Of a stretch of DNA of 41,032 bases, positions 8,579 through 19,709 are shown in pieces. Under the pieces are notes generated by a model that saw only the letters and a program-made list of their open reading frames with translations, did not search any database and was not told the DNA's origin. This DNA comes from Myxococcales bacterium (GTDB taxonomy: Bacteria > Myxococcota_A > Polyangia > Polyangiales > Houyiibacteriaceae), in contig CP070713.1 of NCBI GenBank assembly GCA_020351445.1, positions 2,609,060 through 2,650,091 of the forward strand, read 5' to 3'. Within the stretch, counting starts at the first letter, position 1; every line of letters starts with the position of its first letter. Position numbers and translations under genes: made by a program.

Positions 8579-9874
8579 ATGGACGGCTTAGGGAGGCCTG
8601 ATCCGTCCCTTATCGGGAGCCTGATGGAGGATTCGAGTGCCGAGCAGATGCAGTTCGTTCGCCCCGACCGTCCGCGGAGGCGGTCGGTAGGCTCTCGCGA
8701 ACCTACGCCTGCCCCTCCGGAGAAAATCGGCCGGTACGAGCTGTGCTTCGAGCTGGCATCGGGAGGCATGGCGAGCGTGTACCTGGCACGCGTCGACGGC
8801 ACCCCGGGCTTCCAGAAGCTGGTCGCGCTCAAGCGTATCCATCCGCATCTCGCAAACGAGAAGGATTACGTGGAGATGTTCCTTGATGAGGCCCGAATCG
8901 CATCGCGGATCACTCACGCCAACGTCTGCAGTGTGTTCGACTTCGGCGAAGTCGACGGCGAGTACTACATCGCGATGGAGTATCTGGTCGGGGAACCGCT
9001 TTCGCGCGTTCACCGCCGAGTGGTTGCTAACGCGGATCAGCGATGCTCGCCATTACTGCCCGCGCGTATGGCGCGCGTCATCGCACAAGCGTGCGAAGGA
9101 CTTCACGCTGCGCACGCGCTCAGAGACGCCGATGGCGAATCGCTGCACGTCGTTCACCGTGACGTTTCTGCGGAAAACCTCTTCGTGACGTACGACGGCG
9201 CCACACAAGTGGTCGACTTCGGCATTGCACACGCGCGGCAACGCGTTCACCACACCGAAGCAGGTCAAGTCAAAGGCACGTTCCCGTACATGGCGCCCGA
9301 GCAGATGACCGCAGCAATCGTCGATCGGCGAGTCGACGTGTGGGCGTTGGGAGCGGTGCTCTGGGAGCTGCTCACGCTGCGGCGGCTCTTCCTGCGCGAT
9401 ACGGACGTAAACACGATGTACGCCGTTCTCTCGGGCGAGATTCGTCCGCCGTCCGACTACCGAAGCGACGTGCCTGCGGAGCTAGACGAGATCGTGCTGA
9501 AAGCCCTGCGACGCAGCCCTGATGAGCGATGGCAAAGCGCCCGAGAGATGGGCAAGGCGCTGCGCCGTTTCCTGGCGAAGCAAGATGACTTGGTGGGTCC
9601 TGCAGAGCTGGCAGATTGGATGGCAGAGCTCTTCCCGAACGGTGAGGTGCGAAAGCAGCGACTCATGGAAATCGCCCGAACGAGCGATGCATCCCTCGCG
9701 TCGGACCCGCCCGGTCGCGCGCGGGACAAGAGCGGCCGGCGAGGCATCCAGATTCCGACGACCGCGGGGCGTCGCGCCCCGCCCGCACCGCCCCTGCCTG
9801 CAAGCTTGTTGGTGATGGTGATCGGTGTTGCGACCGTGCTAACCGTCGTCGCGCTCGACTGGCTCCGGCAGTAA
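8579..9874 (+). CDS. Eukaryotic-type Ser/Thr protein kinase, tail-anchored
   Basis: This 431-aa Hanks-type kinase has its domain at about residues 51-335. The glycine loop is LASGGMASVYLA (59-70), the ATP lysine is Lys85 (VALKRI) and the helix-C glutamate is Glu104. The catalytic loop HRDVSAEN gives Asp195 and Asn200, the DFG motif gives Asp213, and GTFPYMAPEQ forms the activation segment. All catalytic residues are present, so it should be active. A Pro/Arg-rich linker leads to one membrane segment at about 407-427, leaving only four residues beyond it. The kinase is thus anchored by its tail with no external sensor domain, unlike PASTA kinases. Start choice is open: ATG 8579 has no ribosome site, while ATG 8624 (residue 16) has GGGAG 4 nt upstream. 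The 3' end overlaps the convergent protease gene by 36 bp. Confidence 0.93.
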   Translation: MDGLGRPDPSLIGSLMEDSSAEQMQFVRPDRPRRRSVGSREPTPAPPEKIGRYELCFELASGGMASVYLARVDGTPGFQKLVALKRIHPHLANEKDYVEMFLDEARIASRITHANVCSVFDFGEVDGEYYIAMEYLVGEPLSRVHRRVVANADQRCSPLLPARMARVIAQACEGLHAAHALRDADGESLHVVHRDVSAENLFVTYDGATQVVDFGIAHARQRVHHTEAGQVKGTFPYMAPEQMTAAIVDRRVDVWALGAVLWELLTLRRLFLRDTDVNTMYAVLSGEIRPPSDYRSDVPAELDEIVLKALRRSPDERWQSAREMGKALRRFLAKQDDLVGPAELADWMAELFPNGEVRKQRLMEIARTSDASLASDPPGRARDKSGRRGIQIPTTAGRRAPPAPPLPASLLVMVIGVATVLTVVALDWLRQ

Positions 9875-10606
9875 CGTCATCAAGCCGAATGCGAAGTACG
9901 GCGGCCCCCCCGCGTGAACGAGGCCTCGGAGACGGCCCTCGCGATCGAGCACTGGCGCCCCGGAGCTACCCTGGCGAATCGGGCAGGACGAAAGGACTCG
10001 AATCCAAGGTGATGGAGCGGCGCTCCATGCCGATAGCCGACGATTGTCGTCGACTACGCAACGTCGGCTACGCACCTCGTGGATGTCGTCGTAGAAGCGA
10101 TCCGCAGTGACCGAAACCATTCGAACGACTTCGCCCGATGCGACCTGCCCTTCGCCGAGGGGGATCGAAGGGCGCGCGGTAACCTCGTTGAGCTCCAAGA
10201 CGGCATAATCTGGTGAAAGCAAGGTATCGCCGGGCGCCGACATCGACGAGATTCGGTCGCAGCCGATCCACTGGGGCGGACGGCCGTCGGTTCGCGCGAA
10301 TCCGAGCCATACACCGTCGCAGGTACCTCCGTGCGACAGCTGCCAAGCCACGCAATGCCCCGCGGTGACCGCGGTGCGCGGTCCGATCAGCGCGGCGGTG
10401 CAACGGGTCGGTTCGCTGGGTGCTGAAAGTCCGACCAGTAACGCGACAGACTCGTTGCAGTCTTCACCTGCAGCACACGAAACGTCGTAGCGGGGTGGTC
10501 CAGATTCGATGTAGCGTGCGGTCCGTGAAGAACTCGCTTGGCAAGCCGTCAACGCAACAAGTGCCGCCATGCAAGTTACGGCGACGGGCCATCCGCTCCC
10601 ACCCAT
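9839..10606 (-). CDS. Trypsin-like (S1) serine protease, predicted lipoprotein
   Basis: This 255-aa protein has a lipoprotein signal peptide (LTAC lipobox, lipidated Cys22), so it is probably anchored to the cell envelope. The chymotrypsin-fold triad is visible: His84 in TAGHC, Asp133 in PDYAVLEL and Ser215 in QGSSGAP. Several extra cysteines (44, 50, 69, 85, 96, 116, 183, 208) suggest disulfides in the periplasm or outside. The domain is about 200 residues, a minimal S1 protease without PDZ domains, so it is not DegP/HtrA. ATG 10606 gives the complete signal peptide. It diverges from the LysM endopeptidase gene (95 bp apart) and overlaps the kinase gene tail-to-tail. The substrate is unknown. 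Confidence 0.88.
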   Translation of the reverse strand: MGGSGWPVAVTCMAALVALTACQASSSRTARYIESGPPRYDVSCAAGEDCNESVALLVGLSAPSEPTRCTAALIGPRTAVTAGHCVAWQLSHGGTCDGVWLGFARTDGRPPQWIGCDRISSMSAPGDTLLSPDYAVLELNEVTARPSIPLGEGQVASGEVVRMVSVTADRFYDDIHEVRSRRCVVDDNRRLSAWSAAPSPWIRVLSSCPIRQGSSGAPVLDREGRLRGLVHAGGPPYFAFGLMTLLPEPVERDDG

Positions 10607-10701
10607 CCGATCAAAATACCAGGCTTGGTCGACGGCGCCACATCCTGCGGTTTTCGCCTGTTTCTTGGTCTAAAGAGCGAATTTCGATACACCGGATCGG
10701 G

Positions 10702-12036
10702 ATGCTCCGCACGCTCGGGATCGCACTCGTGTGCCTCGGCGCGTTGGCTCCGTCCCGAGTGGAGGCCGAGGCGCCTGTCGTGATCGTGAGGCAGGGCGAC
10801 GCGCTTAGCTTGATCGCGCAGCGCGCCGGCGTGTCGGTCGAACAGATCAAAGACTGGAACGGTCTGAACGGTGACCTGATTCGAATCGGGCAGAAGCTCA
10901 TCGTCGGACCGAACACGAAGAATCCGCAAGCCAGAGCCGCCAAAGCCGACGCGCCAACCGCGAAGCCGAACGCTACGAGCTCGGTAGACGATGACATCGA
11001 TTGGACGCCGCCATTCGACTATGCTTCGGCCGCTCCCGATGTTCGGGATGATCCTTCTCAGCGGATTGCCGCACGCGATCCCTCTACAGCGGTCGCCGCA
11101 CGGAAGTCCGACGAGCCGGTGAAGAAGAAGCGTGGACGAACCTACCGTGTACAGAAGGGCGACACTCTCACTGGCATCGCGCTGAGGCACGACACGACTG
11201 TTGCCGAGCTGCTTACAGTCAATCCGGGTCTCGAGGCCGATCGGATCCACCCAGGACAGACGATCGACGTCGGCGAGCCCAGACCGGAGGTCGTCTTCAA
11301 GCTCGAGCGCGGAGACACGCTGCTAGCGGCCGCCAGTCGCTATGGCGTCAGCGCGCGTGACCTGGCTCGCTGGAACCCCAAGCTAGCCCATCGCGATCCG
11401 CGGCCTGGCACCGATATTCGGATCTATACCCGGGCTCCCGTGAGCCGATCGGAGGCGGTCGGACCCACCAACCGGGGTCGCCTCGAACATGGCGTGCAGC
11501 TGCCGCCCCATCGGGGCTACGTGATCCGAACGCCGGCACGGGCATACGGGACCGAGGAAACGACGCGGTGGATCGTGAGCGCTTTCGATGGGGTGGACAG
11601 GAAGTTCAAGCACACGAAGGTGGTCCGCATTCACGACATCAGCGACCGCAACGGTGGCCGGATCCGCGACCACAAGAGCCACCAGAACGGGCGCGACGCA
11701 GACATCAGCTATTACCAGAAGGAGTGCAGCTCTAACGGGTGCCGCTTCGAAGACTTCAGGTCCTCCGAGCTCGACGTCGCCCGGCAGTGGGCCCTGCTCG
11801 AATACTGGCTCCGCAACGGACAAGCCGAGATGATCTTCGTCGACTATCGGCTGCAGGCGAAGCTCTACCGCTACGCGAAGCGAAAAGGGGTAACCAAAGC
11901 GCAGCTGGACCGGTGGATTCAATATCCACGCGGCAAGTACGAGCCCAGGGGCGTGATCCGTCACTTCCCAAACCATGAAGATCACCTCCACGTTCGGTTC
12001 GTATGCCCCTACTCCGACCTCAGGTGCCGGCCCTAG
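10702..12036 (+). CDS. LysM-repeat protein with MepA-like (M74) murein endopeptidase domain
   Basis: This 444-aa exported peptidoglycan hydrolase has a signal peptide at residues 1-22. Three LysM peptidoglycan-binding repeats follow at about 25-69, 147-191 and 197-242, the first two separated by a low-complexity Ala/Lys/Asp linker. The C-terminal half resembles penicillin-insensitive murein endopeptidase: SHQNGRDADISYY places probable zinc ligands His327 and Asp334, and HEDHLHVRF places His430. MepA-type enzymes cut D-Ala-meso-DAP cross-links. E. coli MepA has no LysM repeats, so this is an enlarged, wall-tethered version. I chose ATG 10702 because it begins a proper signal peptide. The frame is open back to 10420 but there it encodes an Arg-rich non-signal sequence antisense to the protease gene. 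It overlaps rdgB by 17 bp tail-to-tail. Confidence 0.88.
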   Translation: MLRTLGIALVCLGALAPSRVEAEAPVVIVRQGDALSLIAQRAGVSVEQIKDWNGLNGDLIRIGQKLIVGPNTKNPQARAAKADAPTAKPNATSSVDDDIDWTPPFDYASAAPDVRDDPSQRIAARDPSTAVAARKSDEPVKKKRGRTYRVQKGDTLTGIALRHDTTVAELLTVNPGLEADRIHPGQTIDVGEPRPEVVFKLERGDTLLAAASRYGVSARDLARWNPKLAHRDPRPGTDIRIYTRAPVSRSEAVGPTNRGRLEHGVQLPPHRGYVIRTPARAYGTEETTRWIVSAFDGVDRKFKHTKVVRIHDISDRNGGRIRDHKSHQNGRDADISYYQKECSSNGCRFEDFRSSELDVARQWALLEYWLRNGQAEMIFVDYRLQAKLYRYAKRKGVTKAQLDRWIQYPRGKYEPRGVIRHFPNHEDHLHVRFVCPYSDLRCRP

Positions 12037-12642
12037 CGCGGGCTGGGCCAAAGAAGGCTTCCTTTAGCTTGCGCATCGCGGCGGCGCGGGCGTTAACCCT
12101 CAGCCGTTGTTGCGGTGTCATTTCGCCGTACGTGATCGCATAGCCATCAGGCAGGAACATCGGCTCAAAGCCGTGACCCAAGTCGCCGCGAATCGGCCAC
12201 ACCAACGTTCCGGGCGCCTCGCCGCGAAAAGTCCGCGTGCGCCCACCGGGCCATGCCACGCACAGAACACAGACGTAGGTGGCGCGGCGACTCACCTCTG
12301 GACCGATTTCGGTAAGGCGCTCATGGACGCGGCGGCGGGCGATATCGAAGTCACGTTCCGGGCCTGCCCATCGCGCGGTATGGATCCCCGGCTCACCGCC
12401 GAGAGCGAGAACCGCAACGCCCGAATCATCAGCTAGCGCGGGCTGACCCGCAGCGGTCGCGGCGGCCAACGCTTTGAGCTCCGCATTGGCCTCGAACGTG
12501 GTGCCCGTCTCTTCGGGCTCGGGCAGGTCGAGGTCCTCAGCGGTGCGAAGACGAACCGGCAGCGCAGCAAAAAGCGCGTTGAGCTCTCTCACCTTGCCCG
12601 CATTGTGGCTAGCCAAGATCCACTCATCGGGCAACTCGTCCA

Positions 12643-12643
<1 letters not shown>
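12020..12643 (-). CDS. rdgB: XTP/dITP diphosphatase (RdgB/HAM1 family)
   Basis: This 207-aa house-cleaning enzyme hydrolyses deaminated purine triphosphates (dITP, XTP) to monophosphates and so keeps them out of DNA. Family motifs in order are SHNAGKVREL near the N-terminus (nucleotide binding), ETGTTFEANAELKA, ADDSGVAVLALGGEPGIHTARW (active-site region) and GHGFEPMFLPDG near the C-terminus. The usual family length is about 195-205 aa, so it is intact. ATG 12643 overlaps the stop of the upstream DUF255 gene as TGATG, so translation is probably coupled. The 3' end overlaps the LysM endopeptidase gene. Confidence 0.94.
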
Positions 12644-15045
<2,402 letters not shown>

Positions 15046-15211
15046 TCTGCCTAAACCCTAATGAGAACGGGAGGTTGCGGAGAGTTGCTCCTAGGGCTAC
15101 ATCATCGGGATCGCAACCGGATGCAAGCGCACCGGGTCCGTGATACACGACGTGCTCAATTTTCCGAGGCCCAGGGCCCGCTTCTACCCGATTTTCGAGG
15201 AACTGTAATCG

Positions 15212-16174
15212 ATGCCAGAGACGACTCCTTCCGTTCCACCGCGAGTTTTCGAGCACGTTAGCCGTAAGGACTGGGGCCGCTCGGTGCTCCTGCAGGAGAT
15301 CCCGGACAAGCGCACCTTCCTGTTCGAAGACGGCGCAGAGCGCAGCTTCCGCCCCGATTACTGGCACAAGATGGAGATCATCGACGTACAGGCCAACGAG
15401 GCGGTGCGGATCGACCGCCTCGCCCGCCGCAATCAGGTGCCGGCGCCAGGCTCCGCGCGCAAGTCCAAAGCTCCGCCCAAGAAGCCGGACATCACATTCG
15501 AGCAACAGGTGGCGTACTTCATGAAGCTCTACCCGGTCGGCTTCGAGGACGAGGCCTACGTCAAGGCCGAGCGGGGCGAGCCCGGCACCAAAGGTGCCGA
15601 GAAGCTCAAGGAAGCCGCGCTCGAACGCGCGGAGGACCTCCTCGGCCAGAAGAATCTCGACGACATGATCAGCGGCGGGAGCTACGAAGAGATCCACCAG
15701 ATGATCTACGAGTTGCTCACCAGCACGAAGAGCACGACACAGAAGGCCGAGGCGACTCGTTTCAAGAACATGCCGGAAGACGCTCGCGAGAGTGTGGCGC
15801 AGGCGCTTCGAGAGCTCCTCTATGGCGACCGGTCGTACCCGATTCGCTTCGACTCGTTCGTCGCGGCTCTCGACGTCGAGGACGGCGCAACATGGCCGCT
15901 TTCGACATTGCTGCAAGCGTTGGTCTACCCCGCCGACCATCTATTCGTGAAGCCAACCTTCTTCAAGAAGCAGGCGCTGATCTTGGACATCGATCCCAAG
16001 TACGACACGACACCGAACGCAACGACGTATGAGCAGTTCCTGCAGGCTGCCAGGAAGACGATGGAGCTTCTGCAACAGGCCGGGCAGCGCCCACGCGACC
16101 TATGGGACGTGCACGTGTTTGTCTGCAAGACGCTCAGCCCCAAGGCGATCAAAGAAGCTACCGGCGCCGAGTAG
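15212..16174 (+). CDS. Unknown protein with DUF3553-like N-terminus
   Basis: This 320-aa cytoplasmic protein has no signal peptide and no membrane segment. The first 55 residues (FEHVSRKDWGRSVLLQEIP, then EDGAERSF) resemble the small beta-barrel DUF3553/CarD-like pattern, in which an H-x(4-5)-DWG motif is followed by beta strands. A Pro/Lys linker follows at about 84-92, then a helical middle. The C-terminal part (WPLSTLLQALVYPADHLFVK, then a TTYEQFL segment and PRDLWDVHVFVCKTL) recalls a domain of hypothetical proteins with a P..H.F.KP...D..D...F pattern. I cannot name it with confidence. GAGGA lies about 12 nt before ATG 15212. It is followed after 9 bp by the dipeptide epimerase, so they share a transcript. 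Confidence 0.85.
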   Translation: MPETTPSVPPRVFEHVSRKDWGRSVLLQEIPDKRTFLFEDGAERSFRPDYWHKMEIIDVQANEAVRIDRLARRNQVPAPGSARKSKAPPKKPDITFEQQVAYFMKLYPVGFEDEAYVKAERGEPGTKGAEKLKEAALERAEDLLGQKNLDDMISGGSYEEIHQMIYELLTSTKSTTQKAEATRFKNMPEDARESVAQALRELLYGDRSYPIRFDSFVAALDVEDGATWPLSTLLQALVYPADHLFVKPTFFKKQALILDIDPKYDTTPNATTYEQFLQAARKTMELLQQAGQRPRDLWDVHVFVCKTLSPKAIKEATGAE

Positions 16175-16183
16175 CCCAACGCG

Positions 16184-17167
16184 ATGAGGGCCGTAGTCCG
16201 AGCGGAATCGTGGCCGATTCGAGGTGGGTTTCGAATCGCGCGCGGGGCTCGGGCGCAAGCGGACGTCGTGGTGGTGGAGGTGCATGACGGTCGGCGGGTC
16301 GGGCGCGGCGAGTGCGTACCCTACGCGCGGTACGAGGAGTCGATCGAAGCGGTATCCGCCGAGATCGAAGCGGGCTGCCGGGCGCTGAGAGGAACCGATC
16401 CCCGCAAGCAGGTGCAAGCGATGCGTGCAGGCGCAGCACGAAACGCGATCGACTGTGCGCTTTGGGATTTGGAGGCAAAACGTATGGGCAAGCCGGCTTG
16501 GGAGCTGGCGGGCCTCGATGGACCGCCTGGCCCCGCGCTGACGATGCGTACGGTGAGCGTCGACTCCGAGGGGAACATGAAGAGGGCCGCTGCGAAGCTC
16601 GCAGCCGCGAACGTGATCAAGGTCAAGGTAGACGGTGGTGCGGACCTGGACCGGATCGCCGGAGTGCACGAAGCCGCGCCGGGGGCCGAGCTGGTCATCG
16701 ATGCCAACGAGGCATGGTCGGTGAAGCAACTCGTCGAGTGGTTGCCGATGCTCGCGAACCTGGGTGTTGTGGTCGTCGAGCAACCCTTACCGGCTGGCAA
16801 CGACGCGGCCCTCGAGGGGCTCGAACGCGCGGTGCCAATTTGCGCCGATGAATCGTTTCACGATCGCAGGTCATTTTCGACTATCGAGGGGCGCTACGAC
16901 ATGGTCAACATCAAGCTCGACAAGGCGGGCGGCCTTACCGAAGCGCTCCACTGCGCGGACGAAGCGCAGCGGCTAGGTCTCCGGGTCATGGTGGGATGCA
17001 TGGTCGGCACTTCGCTGGCCATCGAGCCCGCCATGCTGCTTACGACGAGTGCCGACTACGTAGACTTGGATGGCCCTCTGCTCCTCGAAACCGATCGAGA
17101 GGGCGCGCTTCACGACCGGGAGGCTGGCCTGCTGCGCCCCTCAGCGTTGATTTGGGGTGCCGCCTAG
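16184..17167 (+). CDS. L-Ala-D/L-Glu (dipeptide) epimerase, enolase superfamily
   Basis: This 327-aa enzyme of the muconate-lactonising subgroup probably epimerises L-Ala-D-Glu released from murein peptides to L-Ala-L-Glu, so that the peptide can be hydrolysed and reused. The N-terminal capping domain is at about 1-105. The barrel carries the KxK base pair (IKVK, Lys146 and Lys148), metal ligands Asp173 (VIDANEAW), Glu199 (VVEQPLP) and Asp222 (CADESFH), and the opposite catalytic lysine in NIKLDKAGG (about 244-247). The family normally spans 320-360 aa. Substrate specificity within the superfamily cannot be proven from motifs, and other dipeptides are possible. Context fits wall recycling, with a murein endopeptidase 4 kb away. 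Its 3' end overlaps the convergent hydrolase gene by 27 bp. Confidence 0.88.
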   Translation: MRAVVRAESWPIRGGFRIARGARAQADVVVVEVHDGRRVGRGECVPYARYEESIEAVSAEIEAGCRALRGTDPRKQVQAMRAGAARNAIDCALWDLEAKRMGKPAWELAGLDGPPGPALTMRTVSVDSEGNMKRAAAKLAAANVIKVKVDGGADLDRIAGVHEAAPGAELVIDANEAWSVKQLVEWLPMLANLGVVVVEQPLPAGNDAALEGLERAVPICADESFHDRRSFSTIEGRYDMVNIKLDKAGGLTEALHCADEAQRLGLRVMVGCMVGTSLAIEPAMLLTTSADYVDLDGPLLLETDREGALHDREAGLLRPSALIWGAA

Positions 17168-17929
17168 GAACGAGATCGCGCCCCGGATCACGGCCGGGTG
17201 GTTCATCACGAACGTATGGATGGCGGGCACGACGTGATGCTCGTCCGTGCCCTCCAACCGCGTCTCATCGACGGTCACCAAGCCGTCACCCCGTACGCCC
17301 GCCGCATCTCCCGCGAAGATCGCCACCGGAACGTCCGGCACCGGGAGCGTCGCGGCATAGCCTTCCGCGATTTGGCCGTAGGACGGGCCTAAGATACCGC
17401 GCATCACGCCGCCCCTGTCGAGCGAGGCGGCAAGCGACGCGCCGCGGTTCGGCGGAGCGATCATCACGATTCGTTCGACGGCCGAACGCCAGGGTGCGTC
17501 ATAGCCGAAGAGCTTTCGAACGATGAGGCCGCCCAGGCTGTGGGATGCGAACGAAAGCTTCGTCGGCGCGGGCACATGGTCGAGCAGGTCGGCAACCGTC
17601 GCCGTGTGCTCTTGAATCGGCCCTCGCGTGCTCGGGTAGTCGAGGCGAGCGGTCGTGAATCCGTTTTGCGCGAGAGCCCTGTCCAAACGGGCCATGGATC
17701 GACGCGTTCGGCCGAGACCGTGCAACAGCACGACGAGGTGGTCGGCCGGAGTGGGCGAGGGTTGCGCTCTATCGAGAGCCCGTTCGCAGTCCGCGAATGA
17801 GCCCCGATGCACGACGCGACCCGCGGGATCGAGTAGCCGATGCGCCTCCGCGTCCCAGCGACGCTGCACGCGCCAACCATCGCGCCACCGCGTATCGGCC
17901 CACAATTGCGTGCCGGCGGGCTCGATCAT
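17141..17929 (-). CDS. Alpha/beta hydrolase (lipase/PGAP1-like)
   Basis: This 262-aa protein has a unique N-terminal stretch of about 60 residues (WRVQRRWDAEAHRLLDPAGR) followed by an alpha/beta hydrolase core. LLHGLGR (68-74) forms the oxyanion strand, SHSLGG gives nucleophile Ser131, PPNRGASLAA follows the lipase pattern, and a late His in AIHTFVMNHP fits the triad. There is no signal peptide, so it acts in the cytoplasm. It probably cleaves an ester or lipid, but the substrate is unknown. ATG 17929 overlaps the upstream stop as ATGA, so the two genes are translationally coupled. The 3' end overlaps the epimerase gene. Confidence 0.87.
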   Translation of the reverse strand: MIEPAGTQLWADTRWRDGWRVQRRWDAEAHRLLDPAGRVVHRGSFADCERALDRAQPSPTPADHLVVLLHGLGRTRRSMARLDRALAQNGFTTARLDYPSTRGPIQEHTATVADLLDHVPAPTKLSFASHSLGGLIVRKLFGYDAPWRSAVERIVMIAPPNRGASLAASLDRGGVMRGILGPSYGQIAEGYAATLPVPDVPVAIFAGDAAGVRGDGLVTVDETRLEGTDEHHVVPAIHTFVMNHPAVIRGAISFLGGTPNQR

Positions 17930-19131
17930 CCGCCGAGGTCTTCGCGGAGCCGATCCTGGATCTTGTCGTCGCTCGGGTAGATCTCTTCGACATGGTCCGA
18001 GTCGACCAGCGTCGAGGTCAGCTTCTTGAGCATGTGCTTGACCGAGCGCGCATCGGAGCCGGCCGTGACGAGCTCGATCAGCAGGGCTTCTTTGCGGTCC
18101 GGGTCGAGCTCCAGCTCGCCCTGCTCCACCATCCGGTCGAGCGAAACCGACAGGGCCTGCATGAGCTTGCGCGTAAACGGGGTGTGCTGAAACGGGGGTG
18201 GCTCATCGACGAAGGCATCCACTTCGTCCGGCGCTGGGACGCTGGCCGCGGTGCGCCAACTGTCGTACCGCTCCATCCATGCGAACGCCAGCGCGGCGAG
18301 CTTCGAGTCCTCTCCCGCCGCGGTTTCGTCGATGATTCTCGGGACCTCACCGGCATGGATCGCCTGTTCGAAGTCGATCAGATGATCGACCAGTGCCCGG
18401 TGAACGGCATCCATGTCGGAGACCCCAATGTCCTCCGGCAGCTCGAGGGTGCGTGTCGCGAGGAACCTTCGTGTGAGCCAAAGTGACAAGCGCCGTTGCC
18501 ATCCGTCCTCACGGTCGACCGGAGTGCTGCTGCCGTCCGACTCGACGAGCGGCCATTGACCGCGGGATATCGCGTCCCACGCTTCGAACAAGGGCGTGTC
18601 GAGAAGCTCTTCGACGATGTAGAGGCCGGAGGTCGGCCCTTTCTCCCAATCATCATCGAGCAGTGCGGACGCGGCGCTTTGGATCTCCTGGAGCTCCGCA
18701 TCGTCGTGCTCACCCTTTGCGTGCCGCACCTGTGCAGTCATCCATCGAAGCACTCCCGTCAGATCGGAAAACTCGAGGTCACCTCGCATGCCGTCCTTGA
18801 TCGTGTAGACGCGATGGCAGCCATCCGGATCCGCGATCGTGTCCGCGAGGAAGATCAAACCTTCCAACCCAGGAGCGACAAACGGTTCGACCTCGCCAAC
18901 TTGGATCGCCCAATGCAATCGCCAAGGACGCTTGTCGTCGCCAACGGCGATCCCCGCGTACGGCGAATCGAGCAATTCCAAAAGTCGGAAACCATGGTCG
19001 GCGCCCGAGGTCATGTGCAGAAGATCGACGAACGCATCGATTCGAGACCCGCCGAGCTCGGGAGGATCCCCGGGCTGGCCGAGGGCCTCCCAGTACGCTT
19101 GTACACCCTTTAGAAACGCCTGCTGCGGCAT
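17926..19131 (-). CDS. Unrecognised acidic protein
   Basis: This 401-aa acidic, soluble protein has no signal peptide, membrane segment or catalytic motif that I can name. The N-terminal 140 residues (SGADHGFRLLELLDSPYAGI, then LEGLIFLADTIADPDGCHRV) look like an SMI1/SUKH-type alpha/beta sheet region, though the match is weak. The remainder is helical, with clusters of Asp/Glu and Trp, and a helix-rich C-terminus (DRKEALLIELVTAGSDARSV). ATG 19131 is the only upstream start in frame. It is coupled by ATGA to the downstream alpha/beta hydrolase, which suggests a joint role. The gap of 92 bp to the divergent flavin reductase must hold both promoters. Confidence 0.8.
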   Translation of the reverse strand: MPQQAFLKGVQAYWEALGQPGDPPELGGSRIDAFVDLLHMTSGADHGFRLLELLDSPYAGIAVGDDKRPWRLHWAIQVGEVEPFVAPGLEGLIFLADTIADPDGCHRVYTIKDGMRGDLEFSDLTGVLRWMTAQVRHAKGEHDDAELQEIQSAASALLDDDWEKGPTSGLYIVEELLDTPLFEAWDAISRGQWPLVESDGSSTPVDREDGWQRRLSLWLTRRFLATRTLELPEDIGVSDMDAVHRALVDHLIDFEQAIHAGEVPRIIDETAAGEDSKLAALAFAWMERYDSWRTAASVPAPDEVDAFVDEPPPFQHTPFTRKLMQALSVSLDRMVEQGELELDPDRKEALLIELVTAGSDARSVKHMLKKLTSTLVDSDHVEEIYPSDDKIQDRLREDLGG

Positions 19132-19223
19132 AGGGGCCGGAAACTAGCCCAATTTCGCCAAGGTGACAGCCCGCCGTCTACTTGAAACACGTTCTATTTT
19201 TGCCTAGACCCGTTTGATACACG

Positions 19224-19709
19224 ATGCCTATCGATCAAGAAGCATTCAAAGATGCCCTGCGGGGCTGGGCGAGCGGCGTCACGGTCGTGACCTCGCGTAG
19301 CGGCGACCAGAGGCATGGCATGACGGTGTCCGCGTTTTCCAGCGTATCGGCCGACCCACCCCTGGTTCTCGTGTGCGCAAACCGGTCGTCGACCACCCAC
19401 GGCGTCATCGAAGAAGGCGGCGTATTCGCCGTGAACATCTTGGCCGCCCACCAGCAAGACGTATCAGACGTATTTGCCTCCTCAAAGCATGAAAGCTCGC
19501 GCTTGGACCGGGTGAGCTGGACCGAGGGCGAGACGGGCGCGCCGCTGATTGACGAGGCGGTGACGTCCCTCGAGTGCAAGGTCGCGAGTGCGCATCGAGA
19601 GGGCAGCCACACAATTTACGTCGGCCAGGTCGAAGCGGTTCATACGACCGAGGCGGAGCCGCTACTCTACTACAAGGGCGGCTACCGTTCGTTGCTCTGC
19701 GATGATTAG
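19224..19709 (+). CDS. Flavin reductase domain protein (HpaC/RutF-like)
   Basis: This 161-aa member of the FMN-binding split-barrel flavin reductase family would use NAD(P)H to reduce FMN or FAD, usually for a partner monooxygenase. The family pattern is clear: FKDALRGWASGVTVVTSR at the N-terminus, HGMTVSAFSSVSADPPLVLV, then FAVNILAAHQQDVSDVFAS and a C-terminal GQVEAVHTTEAEPLLYYKGG. Length is typical (150-180 aa). No two-component monooxygenase lies nearby, so its partner must be elsewhere or it acts as a general flavin or iron reductase. No Shine-Dalgarno sequence is evident before ATG 19224. It overlaps the convergent phosphatase gene by 4 bp. Confidence 0.92.
   Translation: MPIDQEAFKDALRGWASGVTVVTSRSGDQRHGMTVSAFSSVSADPPLVLVCANRSSTTHGVIEEGGVFAVNILAAHQQDVSDVFASSKHESSRLDRVSWTEGETGAPLIDEAVTSLECKVASAHREGSHTIYVGQVEAVHTTEAEPLLYYKGGYRSLLCDD

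Noticed and set aside
10420-10701. Possible 94-residue N-terminal extension of the LysM endopeptidase
   Set aside because: The extension is Arg/Ser-rich, antisense to the protease gene, and would bury the signal peptide that begins at 10702.
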